Source of the DNA: Asanoa ferruginea
Lineage (GTDB): Bacteria > Actinomycetota > Actinomycetes > Mycobacteriales > Micromonosporaceae
Reading direction: 5' to 3'
Length of the DNA: 64,000 bases
Assembly (NCBI RefSeq): GCF_003387075.1
Contig: NZ_QUMQ01000001.1
Span: 3,038,001 to 3,102,000 of the forward strand
This document shows, piece by piece, positions 8,628 through 16,942 of the stretch. A model generated the notes under the pieces. That model was given only the letters and a program-made list of their open reading frames with translations, made no database searches and had not been told where the DNA came from. The position numbers and the translations under genes were made by a program. How positions within the stretch are numbered: position 1 is the stretch's first letter; the number at the start of each line of letters is the position of its first letter.

Positions 8628-9694
8628 GCGGCGCTGTCGGTCGGGGAGGGCTCGGCGGTCGCCGTAGCCACGGAGGTCGCCTCCGGCGTGCCGGGAGCGT
8701 CCGGTGTGGAGCCGGAACCGCTGCCGGAGTCGCCGGTGCTGCCGCCGGCGGACTCGGTCGGGGCGCCGGTCTCCGTGCCGCCGCCGGTGCCGGGGTCCGG
8801 CGTTCCGGGGTCGCTCGGGCTGGGCGCGTCGGAGCCGCCGCCGGTGCCACCGCTGCCGGTGCCACCGCCGGTGCCGCCGCCGTCGCCGTCGCGGGTGCCG
8901 CCGGTCTCGCCGCCGCCCGTGCCGCCGCTCTCGCCGCCCCCGGTGCCGCCACCCGAGTCGCCGGCGCCGGTGCCGTTGCCGGTGTCGCCGCCGGTCCCGG
9001 AGCCGCCGCCGTTGCCGCCGCCCGTGCCACCGCCGTTGTCGTTGCCGGCCGGCGGGTCAGGTACCTCGCCGCCACCGCCGCCACCCTGCTGGTCGCCGGG
9101 CGGAGGCGGTTGGGTCGGGTTCTCGGTCGGCGGGGTGGTCGGCTCCTCCGTCGGCGTGGCCTCCGGCGGCCGGGTCGGCTCGCTGGTCACCGGCGGTGGC
9201 GAGACGGGCGCCGTGCCCTTGGTCGGGCTCGGCGTCGGCCGGGCCGCGACGGTGAGGGTCGAGGTGCTCAACCCGCCCGGCCCACCGGGTGCGGTCGGCG
9301 GCGGCAGGGGCGCCACGAACGGCCCGGGGTTCGGCGGGCGGAATGCGGTGTGCAGGGCGGTCTCGGCGGTCGCGTCCTTGTCGGGGCGCTGGACGCGGTC
9401 GGGGAACGGCATCAGCGCGTGCGGCAGGGCGGGGCCGCCGGCGATGCTGACCCCGACCAGCGCGGTGTAGCTGAGGCAGATGGCGCCGATGCCGTACGCC
9501 GCGAGGCGCACGAGCCGGCGCCGCCGGCCGGTCTCATCGACGAAGATGGGTGCCGCTGGATCCTGCCCGAGGGCCGCTCCGGGCACGTCGAGGGGCTCTG
9601 CGGCGCTGACGATGATGTCGGTTTCGGGCTCCTGATCCGGAATCACGCCGGGAAGCGTATGGACCACTCTGTGCAATGAGGAGGCAAATGTCAC
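8624..9694 (-). CDS. Single-pass membrane protein with Pro/Thr and Gly-rich extracytoplasmic tail
   Basis: A 356-residue protein with a cytosolic N-terminus of about 60 residues, a basic cluster (GRRRRL) and one membrane helix at about 67-87. An outside region follows: first Pro/Thr/Glu-rich (PTRPPEATPTEEPTTPP), then about 110 residues of almost pure Gly/Thr/Ser (GGGTGGG, GGSGTGG repeats), then a Ser/Pro/Thr end. Such tails usually span or decorate the cell wall, and the Thr/Pro content makes it a plausible target of the O-mannosyltransferase Pmt encoded nearby. It is translationally coupled to the deacetylase-glycosyltransferase, so a joint envelope function is likely. No enzymatic domain is seen. 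The repetitive DNA gives spurious open frames on both strands. Confidence 0.75.
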   Translation of the reverse strand: MTFASSLHRVVHTLPGVIPDQEPETDIIVSAAEPLDVPGAALGQDPAAPIFVDETGRRRRLVRLAAYGIGAICLSYTALVGVSIAGGPALPHALMPFPDRVQRPDKDATAETALHTAFRPPNPGPFVAPLPPPTAPGGPGGLSTSTLTVAARPTPSPTKGTAPVSPPPVTSEPTRPPEATPTEEPTTPPTENPTQPPPPGDQQGGGGGGEVPDPPAGNDNGGGTGGGNGGGSGTGGDTGNGTGAGDSGGGTGGGESGGTGGGETGGTRDGDGGGTGGGTGSGGTGGGSDAPSPSDPGTPDPGTGGGTETGAPTESAGGSTGDSGSGSGSTPDAPGTPEATSVATATAEPSPTDSAA

Positions 9695-9969
9695 CCATCA
9701 GGGCGTCGGTGGGTCTGGTCATAAAACTGCCCGAACCGGCCGTCACCTAGCGGCTGAAGGGCACATGAATCCGGATAGATCGGACTCACGCGACCCTGAC
9801 CAGCACGGATGTCCAACATCAAAAAGGTGACGGGGAACCGGTGCGATAGCTGCTGTCCGGTAAGTGACACTTGCGCGACTTGTTCGGCGATGCTCGCGTC
9901 GGGAATCCGACCGCACATCTACCCCGCATCACCCGTTGTGCCAGTGATCGCCGATCGTTAAGCTCTCAT
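9695..9969. other. Intergenic region, no gene supported
   Basis: This stretch upstream of the glycine-rich membrane-protein gene is visibly richer in A+T than its surroundings (for example around 9720-9850), as expected of a promoter region for the minus-strand operon. A 75-codon open frame on the minus strand has no recognisable family, no ribosome-binding site that stands out and no coding-like third-position bias. I see no RNA gene. Confidence 0.5.
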
Positions 9970-10021
9970 GTGCGCGCCCCTATCGCCCGCTTCCCCCGTG
10001 GCAGGCGATCGGGGCGCGCAC
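9970..10021 (-). terminator. Long stem-loop downstream of the DapA-like gene
   Basis: Arms GTGCGCGCCCCTATCGCC (9970-9987) and GGCGATCGGGGCGCGCAC (10004-10021) pair over 18 bp with a single mismatch around a 16-nt loop. It starts 11 bp after the stop codon of the minus-strand DapA-family gene. No U-run follows, which is common for actinobacterial terminators. Confidence 0.8.
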
Positions 10022-10032
10022 CTATTTGCGGC

Positions 10033-10800
10033 TCAGCCGAGGCGTGCGGCCGCTGAGGTCCCATAGCGTGCGGCGACCAGCGACTTGAGCCCGGCGGGAA
10101 ACGACTCCTTGGCCCGCAGGTGTGGCGCGAGCAGTGCCCGCTGTGCCGCCGGGTCACCGCCGAATGCGGCCAGCGACTCCGCCGGATAGGCGTTGGCGAC
10201 CGCGAGGATCGCCCCGGCCGCGCCGAGCGCGCCGGCCAGCAGCACCAGCGCGGCCGAACCCACATAGACCCTGCCGTCCCACACCGCCAGCTCCTGGAGC
10301 AGCCGCTCGGCCGAGCCGGTCGAGTCCTTCACGCCGGCGATCGGCAACTCCGGCAGCGCGGTCACCGGCACCTCGCCGCCGGCCGTGCCGGGGAAGTGGT
10401 AGGCCAGCACCGGTGCCGGGCCGGCGGCCTTGGCGACCGCGGCGTAGTAGCCACCCAGGTCGCCCGGCCGGCGTGGCGGTGCCACCAGCACCGCGTCGGC
10501 GCCGGCACCGACGGCCGCTTCCACGCGGGCCGCGGCCGCGCCCCGCCACGCACCGCTGGCCCCGGTCAGCACGGGCACATTGCTTGGCAACGCGGCCCGG
10601 ACCGCGGCGGTCAGGCCGGCCAACTCCTGGTCGGAGAGAGTGTCGGACTCGCCGGTGCTGCCACCGACCAGCACGGCCTGGATGCCTTCGGCGGCCAGCC
10701 GGGCGGCGTGTGCCGCCGTCGCGCGCTCGTCGACCGCGCCGTCGTCGTCGAACAGGGTCACCAGCGCTACCGCGACGCCGGTCCAGAGCGGTTCGGTCAC
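10033..10800 (-). CDS. DapA-family (dihydrodipicolinate synthase/N-acetylneuraminate lyase) aldolase
   Basis: A 255-residue class I aldolase-type TIM barrel. Visible family motifs are GGSTGES (the GTTGE pyruvate-binding loop), YHFPG containing the catalytic Tyr position, and GVKDSTG with the Schiff-base Lys. It is shorter than true DapA (about 290-300 residues) and divergent, so the natural reaction (a pyruvate or 2-keto-acid lyase or aldolase) is uncertain. It should not be taken as the lysine-pathway enzyme. The GTG at 10800 (VTEPLWTG) is chosen because the longer frame adds 26 residues that overlap the upstream pmt gene and do not look like the family. It lies 10 bp downstream of pmt on the same strand and is followed by a strong hairpin, so the two probably form an operon. 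Confidence 0.75.
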   Translation of the reverse strand: MTEPLWTGVAVALVTLFDDDGAVDERATAAHAARLAAEGIQAVLVGGSTGESDTLSDQELAGLTAAVRAALPSNVPVLTGASGAWRGAAAARVEAAVGAGADAVLVAPPRRPGDLGGYYAAVAKAAGPAPVLAYHFPGTAGGEVPVTALPELPIAGVKDSTGSAERLLQELAVWDGRVYVGSAALVLLAGALGAAGAILAVANAYPAESLAAFGGDPAAQRALLAPHLRAKESFPAGLKSLVAARYGTSAAARLG

Positions 10801-10810
10801 GCCGAACACG

Positions 10811-12490
10811 CTATATCCAGCGGGAGCCCAACCACATCCGCGCGGCCCAGTCGGCGTAGGGCATGGCGTCGCCGACAAAGACCTTGTAGAAGTAGCCGAA
10901 GCAGAGCACCACCAGCACCAGGTAGGCGCCGGCGACCACGCCGCCGACCAAACGGCGGTCGGCGAGTCTTCGCACCGAGTCGGCGGACGGCAGCGCTCTG
11001 GTGGCCGGCGACATGATCGCGCCGAGCGCGTAGACCACCGCGAGGATCATGAACGGCAGCGCGGGCGCGGTGTAGAACGAGAACATCGTGCGGCCGTTGT
11101 CGATCGCGAAGTAGAACCACGGGATCAGGCCGAAGAAGACCATCAGCAGGATCGCGCCGGCCCGCCAGTCGCGGCGCGCGATGCCGAGCCAGACCAGCGC
11201 GGCCAGCGCCGGCAGGAACGACCACCACAGCACCGGCGTGCCGAGCAGCAGCACCTCCGACGCGCACGAGTCGGTGCCGCAGGTGCCGGTGTTGGACCAG
11301 TAGAACGCGACCGGGCGGCCGAGCAGCAGCCACTGCCACGGCCACGACTGGTAGGTGTGCTTGGTGTCGAGGCCCTCGTGGAACTTGAGCGCTTCCTGGT
11401 GATAGTGCAGCAGGTTGTGCAACGCACCGATGACCGGCGGCTCCGGCCGGTTGTTGTCGGCCAGCCAGTGCCGGTAGAAGCCGTCGTCGGTGAGGAACCA
11501 GCCGCTCCAGCTCGCCAGGTAGACCACCAGGGCCACCCCGATGAACATCACGATCCAGCCGAACTCGTCGAGGAACGTGTCGCGGATCGGGTGCCGGGCG
11601 CCGACGGTGCGGCGGGTGCCGTATTCCCACCAGAGGATCAGGATCAGGAACGCGGGCAGGAAGAACAGCGCGCTCCACTTGACCGAGACGGAACAGCCGA
11701 ACAGCACCGCGGCCGCGAGCCGCCACCACGGGAACGCGAAACCGAGGCGGCCGGCCCGGCCGAGGCGGGTCGGGTCGAGCCCGTTCTCCATCGCGGTCAG
11801 CCAGCGGCGGCGGCGCGCGTCGCGGTCGGCCACCAGCGCGCCGAACGCGGCGAGGATGAACAGCAGCAGGAAGATGTCGAGGATCGCGGTGCGCGACAGC
11901 ACCAGGTGGAAGCCGTCGAGCGCGAGCAGCAGGCCGGCTGCGGCGCCGAGCGTGGTCGAGCCGAACATCCGCCGCGCGATCCGCACCATGACCAGCACCG
12001 AGATGGTGCCGGCGACGGCGGCGGAGAAGCGCCAGCCGAGCTCGGGGGCGGCGGTCCAGAGGTGACCGGCGGCGCGCACGTTGCCGTCGGCGTCCTGGTA
12101 GCCGAACATCCACTCGCCGATCGCGATCAGCCATTTGCCGAGTGGCGGGTGGACCACGTACGACGCGACGTTGTCCTTGTAGTTCCATTCGACGCCCTTG
12201 GTGAGCAGACCGTAGGCGTCTTTCGCGTAGTAGGTCTCGTCGAAGATCTTGCCGGGCGGATGGGACAGCCCGACGAACCGGACCACCGCCGCGATCGCCA
12301 CGATGAGGCCGGTGACCGCCCAGGACCACGGATCGCGCCGCGCGTCGAAGGGCAGCAGCCGGCGCCGGATCACATCGGGCACGGCTTTCGCCGGCGCCGC
12401 TATGGAGGTCGGTGTGTCGCGCTCCGGTGCCTTGGCCTCCTCGGGGCCGGCATCGGGGCTCGCTACGCTCGTCGCCGCCAGGGTCACCAC
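10811..12490 (-). CDS. pmt: Dolichyl/polyprenyl-phosphate-mannose-protein mannosyltransferase (GT39)
   Basis: A 559-residue polytopic membrane protein of the PMT family, transferring mannose from polyprenyl-phosphomannose to Ser/Thr of proteins during secretion. The first extracytoplasmic loop contains the catalytic acidic pair in KIFDETYYAKDAY, and VVHPPLGKW and SRTAILDIF follow, both typical. About ten hydrophobic helices are visible, and the HNLLHYHQEALKFHEGLDTKHTYQSWPW-type loop (about residues 350-385) corresponds to the conserved region near the catalytic site. It is divergent to rsmI, exactly as pmt (Rv1002c) and rsmI (Rv1003) are arranged in mycobacteria. Likely substrates include the Thr/Pro-rich membrane protein encoded at 8624-9694. 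Confidence 0.92.
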   Translation of the reverse strand: MVTLAATSVASPDAGPEEAKAPERDTPTSIAAPAKAVPDVIRRRLLPFDARRDPWSWAVTGLIVAIAAVVRFVGLSHPPGKIFDETYYAKDAYGLLTKGVEWNYKDNVASYVVHPPLGKWLIAIGEWMFGYQDADGNVRAAGHLWTAAPELGWRFSAAVAGTISVLVMVRIARRMFGSTTLGAAAGLLLALDGFHLVLSRTAILDIFLLLFILAAFGALVADRDARRRRWLTAMENGLDPTRLGRAGRLGFAFPWWRLAAAVLFGCSVSVKWSALFFLPAFLILILWWEYGTRRTVGARHPIRDTFLDEFGWIVMFIGVALVVYLASWSGWFLTDDGFYRHWLADNNRPEPPVIGALHNLLHYHQEALKFHEGLDTKHTYQSWPWQWLLLGRPVAFYWSNTGTCGTDSCASEVLLLGTPVLWWSFLPALAALVWLGIARRDWRAGAILLMVFFGLIPWFYFAIDNGRTMFSFYTAPALPFMILAVVYALGAIMSPATRALPSADSVRRLADRRLVGGVVAGAYLVLVVLCFGYFYKVFVGDAMPYADWAARMWLGSRWI

Positions 12491-12572
12491 GCGATCGTAG
12501 GCCGCCGAGACCGAATTGAGGTGTTCGGCGGGGCGGTGTTCAGCGGACCGGTTAGCAATAAGGGGCTATGAA

Positions 12573-13427
12573 GTGCCAGAAAATGGGCGGTTAGTGCTAG
12601 TTGGCGCGCCCCTCGGCAACCCTGGTGACGCTTCGCAACGGATGCGTGACGCGCTCGCGGAAGCCGACGTCGTGGCCGCCGAGGACACCCGGCGGCTGGT
12701 CCGGCTCGCCCGGGACCTCGGCATCACCGTTGCCGGCCGGATCGTCTCCTACTTCGAGGGCAACGAGGAACGGCGTACGCCGGAACTCGTCGACACGCTC
12801 CGTGACGGCGCGGTCGTCGCTCTGGTGACCGACGGCGGCATGCCGAGCGTCTCCGACCCCGGCTACCGGCTGGTGCGGGCCGCGCTCGACGCCGGCCTGC
12901 CGGTCACCGTCGCGCCTGGTCCGAGCGCCGTGACCACCGCGCTGGCGCTTTCCGGGCTGCCGACCGACCGGTTCTGCTTCGAGGGCTTCCTGCCCCGCAC
13001 CGGCGCGGCGCGGCGGTCCCGGCTCGCCACGCTGGCGGCCGAGGAGCGCACGCTGGTGCTCTTCGAGGCGCCGCACCGGCTGGCGGCGATGCTCGCCGAT
13101 CTCGCCGCCGCGTTCGGGGCCGACCGGCCGGCCGCGGTCTGCCGGGAGCTGACCAAGACCTACGAGGAGGTCGTCCGGCAGCCGCTGGGCGCGCTCGCGG
13201 AGTGGGCCGCGGCGGGCGATCCCAAGGGCGAGATCACCCTGGTGGTGGCCGGCGCGCCGCCGGCGGCGGCGACCCGTCCGGCGGACGCGGACCTGCGCGC
13301 CGAGGTCGCGGCGGCCGAGGCCGGGGGCATGTCACGGCGCGACGCGATCGCGGCTGTCGCGGAGCAGCATGGGGTACGCCGGCGCGAGGTCTACGCGATC
13401 GTGCACGCACCCGGTGGGTCTCAGTAG
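12573..13427 (+). CDS. rsmI: 16S rRNA (cytidine(1402)-2'-O)-methyltransferase
   Basis: A 284-residue SAM-dependent tetrapyrrole-methylase-fold enzyme that 2'-O-methylates C1402 in the 16S decoding centre. Diagnostic motifs are GAPLGNPGD (residues 11-19), AEDTR (36-40), TDGGMPSVSDPG (86-97), PGPSAVTTALALSGLP and FEGFLPR, with ELTKTYEE further on. The GTG at 12573 is chosen over the longer frame because AGGGG lies 7 nt upstream and the resulting N-terminus (VPENGRLVLVGAPLGN) matches family length. The gene is divergent from pmt and converges with a minus-strand membrane-protein gene, overlapping it by 7 bp. Confidence 0.93.
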   Translation: MPENGRLVLVGAPLGNPGDASQRMRDALAEADVVAAEDTRRLVRLARDLGITVAGRIVSYFEGNEERRTPELVDTLRDGAVVALVTDGGMPSVSDPGYRLVRAALDAGLPVTVAPGPSAVTTALALSGLPTDRFCFEGFLPRTGAARRSRLATLAAEERTLVLFEAPHRLAAMLADLAAAFGADRPAAVCRELTKTYEEVVRQPLGALAEWAAAGDPKGEITLVVAGAPPAAATRPADADLRAEVAAAEAGGMSRRDAIAAVAEQHGVRRREVYAIVHAPGGSQ

Positions 13428-14302
13428 GTAGCGGCCAGGAAACCGATGGTGACCAGCAGCGGGGCGGCCAGCCCGCAGACCGCCGCGGTGCGCCGGGCCC
13501 GCCGGTCCTCCAACCGCAGCGCACCGGTGGCGAGCACGATGCCGACGCCGGTCAGCAGCACCAGCAGCACGCCGAGCAGCCAGCGCAGCGTCATCAGCAT
13601 CCGGCTCTCGAGGTAGGCGGTGGCGCTGCCGGGGTGCACCATCTGCGCCCGGACCTGGGTGCCGGACAGCGTCTGCGCCCGGCTCACGCCGATCAGGCGT
13701 ACCCCCTCGGTGGTGTAGCGACCGTCCGCCGTGGCGAATGATCCCCGGCAGCGTTGGGTGAGTCCCGACCCGACGCAGCCGGCCACCGTCGCGGTGCCGG
13801 TGTCGCCGCGACCGACGGCGAGCCAGATCGGCTCGGCGGTGACCCAGGCGAAGAACGTGCCGGTGAGCGCGAGCACGATCAGCATGCCCAGCGCGGCGCG
13901 GAGTTGACGCGGCCGGCGCGGGCGGCGCGACCGGGCGGCGACGTGCCGCGGGCGGGTGGCGGCGCGGGCGCGGGCGGCCAGCCGGGTCGGCGACCAGGCG
14001 TCCCTGTCGACCACCTCGGTCGTCCACGGGCCACCGCTGCTGTCGCCTTCGTCGGCGGTCCGGGCCGAGGGCGCGGGCGGGGTCGCGTCGCGGAGCGTGT
14101 CGACCTTCGCGCCGCTGCGGGCCAGCGCGGCGCCCTGCACGGCGGCGGCGAGACCGTTGAAAGCGGCCGGTTCACGAGCCGGCGCCGGGACGGATGCCCG
14201 ACCGGCCGCGTCCCGCGACGGGTCCGGCTCGTTGGAGGGCTCGGTCAGCTCTGACTCGGGGGCGGTCTCGGGCCGTTCGGGCGTCACGCTCACAAATCTC
14301 AT
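13421..14302 (-). CDS. Conserved membrane protein with two C-terminal helices, unknown function
   Basis: A 293-residue protein. The first 140 residues are Pro/Ala/Arg-rich and probably disordered, ending in a strongly basic block. A membrane helix ([20 protein letters not shown] region) follows, then an extracytoplasmic domain of about 80 residues with two Cys (GCVGSG and RCRGSF) that could form a disulfide. Two further hydrophobic segments follow at the C-terminus. The ATG at 14302 (MRFVSVTPE) is preferred to an upstream start whose extra 43 residues look non-coding. In mycobacteria a membrane protein gene occupies a comparable place after rsmI, but homology is not claimed. It ends within the last codons of rsmI (7-bp convergent overlap). 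Confidence 0.65.
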   Translation of the reverse strand: MRFVSVTPERPETAPESELTEPSNEPDPSRDAAGRASVPAPAREPAAFNGLAAAVQGAALARSGAKVDTLRDATPPAPSARTADEGDSSGGPWTTEVVDRDAWSPTRLAARARAATRPRHVAARSRRPRRPRQLRAALGMLIVLALTGTFFAWVTAEPIWLAVGRGDTGTATVAGCVGSGLTQRCRGSFATADGRYTTEGVRLIGVSRAQTLSGTQVRAQMVHPGSATAYLESRMLMTLRWLLGVLLVLLTGVGIVLATGALRLEDRRARRTAAVCGLAAPLLVTIGFLAATY

Positions 14303-14429
14303 TGGACAACGCCTCACGTCACCGTTCGTGCAGGTAAAGGGCGTGTCGGCGGATAAATCCGGACAATATAGGTGGGGCGGGTGTGGGCTCGGTGGCCGGG
14401 CTCCACCAAGGCTCACTACCCTTGCGCCC

Positions 14430-16223
14430 ATGAGTCACGTTCTCGCCGCGGTCGCCTGGCCCTACGCCAACGGCCCGCGTCACATCGGCCATGTTTCCGG
14501 CTTTGGCGTCCCCGCCGACGTGTTCAGCCGATACATGCGGATGGCCGGGCACGACGTGCTCATGGTGTCGGGCACCGACGAGCACGGCACCCCCATCCAG
14601 GTGCAGGCCGACAGCGAGGGCGTTACCCCGCGCGAGCTGGCCGACCGCTACAACCGGGTGATCGTCGAAGACCTGCACGGCCTGGGGCTCTCCTACGACC
14701 TCTTCACTCGCACCACGACCGGCAACCACTACCAGGTGGTGCAGGACCTGTTCGACGGGCTCTACCGCAACGGCTACATCGTCGCGAAGACCACGCTCGG
14801 GGCTATCTCCCCGTCGACCGGCCGCACGCTGCCCGACCGCTACATCGAGGGCACCTGCCCGATCTGCGGCTACGGCAGCGCGCGCGGCGACCAGTGCGAC
14901 AACTGCGGCAACCAGCTCGACCCGGAGCAGCTGATCAACCCGCGCTCCCGGATCAACGGCGAGACGCCGGAGTTCGTGGAGACCGAGCACTTCTTCCTCG
15001 ACCTGCCCGCCGTGGCCGAGGCGCTGGCCGCCTGGCTCGACACCCGCGACGGCTGGCGCCCCAACGTGCTGCGCTTCTCCCGCAACCTGCTCGACGACCT
15101 CCAGCCCCGGGCGATCACCCGCGACCTCGAGTGGGGCGTCCCGATCCCGCTCGACGGCTGGCGCGACCGCACCGACAAGCGGATCTACGTCTGGTTCGAC
15201 GCGGTGATCGGCTACCTTTCGGCATCGATCGAGTGGGCCCGCCGCACCGGTGACCCGTCGGCGTGGAAGAAGTGGTGGTCGGCCGACGGCGAGGGCAAAG
15301 ACGCCGCCGCCTACTACTTCATGGGCAAAGACAACATCGTCTTCCACTCGGTGATCTGGCCGGCGATCCTGCTCGGCTATTCGGGCCAGGGCTCCCGTGG
15401 CGGCTCGCCCGGCGACCTGGGCACGCTCAACTTGCCCACCGAGGTCGTCTCCAGCGAGTTCCTCACCATGGAGGGCCGCAAGTTCTCGTCGTCGCGCCAG
15501 GTGGTCATCTACGTGCGCGACTTCCTGGAGCGCTACGACGCCGACGCGCTGCGCTATTTCATCGCGGTCGCCGGCCCGGAGAGCCAGGACACCGACTTCA
15601 CCTGGGCCGAGTTCCTCCGCCGCAACAACGACGAGCTGGTCGCCGGCTGGGGCAACCTGGTCAACCGCTCGATCTCGATGGCGGCGAAGAACTTCGGCGA
15701 GATCCCGGCCGCGGGTTCGTTGACCCCGGAAGACGAGGCCCTGCTCGCGGTGGCGAAGGCGGGCTTCGGCACGGTCGGCGGCCTGATCGAGAAGAGCCGC
15801 CAGAAGCAGGCGATCGGCGAGGCCATGCGGGTGGTCGCCGAGGCCAACAAATACCTGTCGGAGCAGGCGCCGTGGAAGCTCAAGGACGAGGCCGACAAGC
15901 CCAGGATGGGCACGATCCTGCACGTCGCGCTCCAGGTGGTCAGCGACGCCAACACGATGCTGACCCCGTTCCTGCCACACTCGGCGCAGAAGGTGCACGA
16001 GCTGCTCGGCGGCACGGGCGTACACGCCCCGATGCCATCGATCGAGGTCGTCTCCGACCTCGACGGCGGCCCGTCCTACCCGGTCCTGACCGGCGACTAC
16101 ACGGTCGGCGCCCGCTGGGAGTCCGTGCCAATCGAGGCCGGCCGCGCCCTGGCCACCCCGAAGCCGGTCTTCAAGAAGCTCGACCCGTCGATCGTGGAAG
16201 AGGAGCTGGGCCGGCTCGGCTGA
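14430..16223 (+). CDS. metG: Methionyl-tRNA synthetase
   Basis: A 597-residue class I aminoacyl-tRNA synthetase charging tRNA-Met. The HIGH motif is intact (HIGH at 18-21 within [11 protein letters not shown]). The zinc knuckle has CPIC (Cys143/146) and CDNC (Cys156/159). The KMSKS loop is the variant KFSSS at 351-355, seen in many actinobacterial MetRS. GMDNI-type [19 protein letters not shown] and the anticodon-binding helical domain ([21 protein letters not shown]) are all present. It has no C-terminal tRNA-binding (Trbp111) domain. The ATG at 14430 starts directly with the Rossmann strand ([15 protein letters not shown]); longer in-frame extensions lie over the divergent membrane gene. 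Confidence 0.96.
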   Translation: MSHVLAAVAWPYANGPRHIGHVSGFGVPADVFSRYMRMAGHDVLMVSGTDEHGTPIQVQADSEGVTPRELADRYNRVIVEDLHGLGLSYDLFTRTTTGNHYQVVQDLFDGLYRNGYIVAKTTLGAISPSTGRTLPDRYIEGTCPICGYGSARGDQCDNCGNQLDPEQLINPRSRINGETPEFVETEHFFLDLPAVAEALAAWLDTRDGWRPNVLRFSRNLLDDLQPRAITRDLEWGVPIPLDGWRDRTDKRIYVWFDAVIGYLSASIEWARRTGDPSAWKKWWSADGEGKDAAAYYFMGKDNIVFHSVIWPAILLGYSGQGSRGGSPGDLGTLNLPTEVVSSEFLTMEGRKFSSSRQVVIYVRDFLERYDADALRYFIAVAGPESQDTDFTWAEFLRRNNDELVAGWGNLVNRSISMAAKNFGEIPAAGSLTPEDEALLAVAKAGFGTVGGLIEKSRQKQAIGEAMRVVAEANKYLSEQAPWKLKDEADKPRMGTILHVALQVVSDANTMLTPFLPHSAQKVHELLGGTGVHAPMPSIEVVSDLDGGPSYPVLTGDYTVGARWESVPIEAGRALATPKPVFKKLDPSIVEEELGRLG

Positions 16224-16310
16224 ACGGGGTGGTCCAACGGTACGGCCCGTGGATCACCCAAGCCATGCGTCCACTAGTCCCGTCAATCCCACTGCCCTAC
16301 AGTCGCCGCA

Positions 16311-16339
16311 ACGCCTTCAGCAACGGAGCGTGAAGGCGT
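16311..16339 (+). terminator. Stem-loop downstream of metG
   Basis: Perfect 9-bp arms ACGCCTTCA and TGAAGGCGT around an 11-nt loop, about 90 bp after the metG stop and just before the next plus-strand gene. It is a candidate terminator or a leader hairpin of the following gene; there is no U-tract. Confidence 0.4.
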
Positions 16340-16363
16340 CACGACGCAGGGGGACTGAGGCAA

Positions 16364-16942
16364 ATGGACCCATCCATCCCGCACGTGCCAGGGCCGAGCG
16401 ACCAACCGCCGTTTCGCGAGCAGCAGCCAGCCGGCGTGGTGCCACCTGGGCTCGCACCTCTGCCACCGATTCAGCCATGGATCGTGCTGGGTGCTGGCGC
16501 GGCCGCCACGATCGGCTCGTTCCTGCCGTGGGCCAGTGTCACCGCGCCGCTCATCGGCACGGTCAGCGCGTCGGGTGTAGACGGCACCGATGGCTGGGTC
16601 ACCGCAGCGCTCGGGTTGGCGCTGGTCGCGTTCGGCACTCTGACGCTGCGCAGGCACCGGATGCCGAGCGCCGTGCCGGTCCTCGCTCTACTCGCCGCTC
16701 TCGCTCTGCTTGCGCTGGGCGTCTGGAAGATTGCTGACCTGTCATCGGCCGAGGAAGACATGCGGCAACAAATGGCTACGCCGTCGGAAGACGATGTCTT
16801 CGGCATCGGTGCGTCGATGAGCCAGGCCGTCCAGATGAAGGTCGGAATCGGGTTGTGGCTGATCATGCTGGCCGGACTGGCGGGTTCAGTGGCAACCATC
16901 GTGATGCTGATGACCGGTCGCCGTGCCGCTCGGGTGGCCTAG
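16364..16942 (+). CDS. Small tetraspan-like membrane protein, unknown function
   Basis: A 192-residue protein with a Pro-rich N-terminus (MDPSIPHVPGPSDQPPFREQ) and about four hydrophobic helices: around 38-55, 78-92, 103-120 and 160-180. The pattern (short first helix ending in FLPWASV, then GVDGTDGW before the second helix) is common in uncharacterised actinobacterial membrane proteins. A GGGGGACTGAGG stretch 5-16 nt before the ATG supplies a ribosome-binding site. Codon use is somewhat less G+C-extreme than metG. It overlaps the following minus-strand gene tail-to-tail by 4 nt. No function can be assigned. Confidence 0.65.
   Translation: MDPSIPHVPGPSDQPPFREQQPAGVVPPGLAPLPPIQPWIVLGAGAAATIGSFLPWASVTAPLIGTVSASGVDGTDGWVTAALGLALVAFGTLTLRRHRMPSAVPVLALLAALALLALGVWKIADLSSAEEDMRQQMATPSEDDVFGIGASMSQAVQMKVGIGLWLIMLAGLAGSVATIVMLMTGRRAARVA

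Noticed and set aside
5959-9470. Very long open frames (745 and 1165 codons) over the deacetylase-glycosyltransferase
   Set aside because: They are out-of-frame shadows caused by G/C third positions; the 845-codon frame contains all catalytic motifs.
9691-9918. 75-codon minus-strand open frame upstream of the Gly-rich protein gene
   Set aside because: No ribosome-binding site, no family, and it occupies the AT-richer promoter-like region.
14303-14429. T-box leader before metG
   Set aside because: No conserved T-box sequence or antiterminator pairing is visible in the 127-bp leader.
15470-15490. Apparent loss of the KMSKS motif in MetRS
   Set aside because: KFSSS is a natural variant in actinobacterial MetRS and the rest of the active site is intact, so the enzyme is considered functional.
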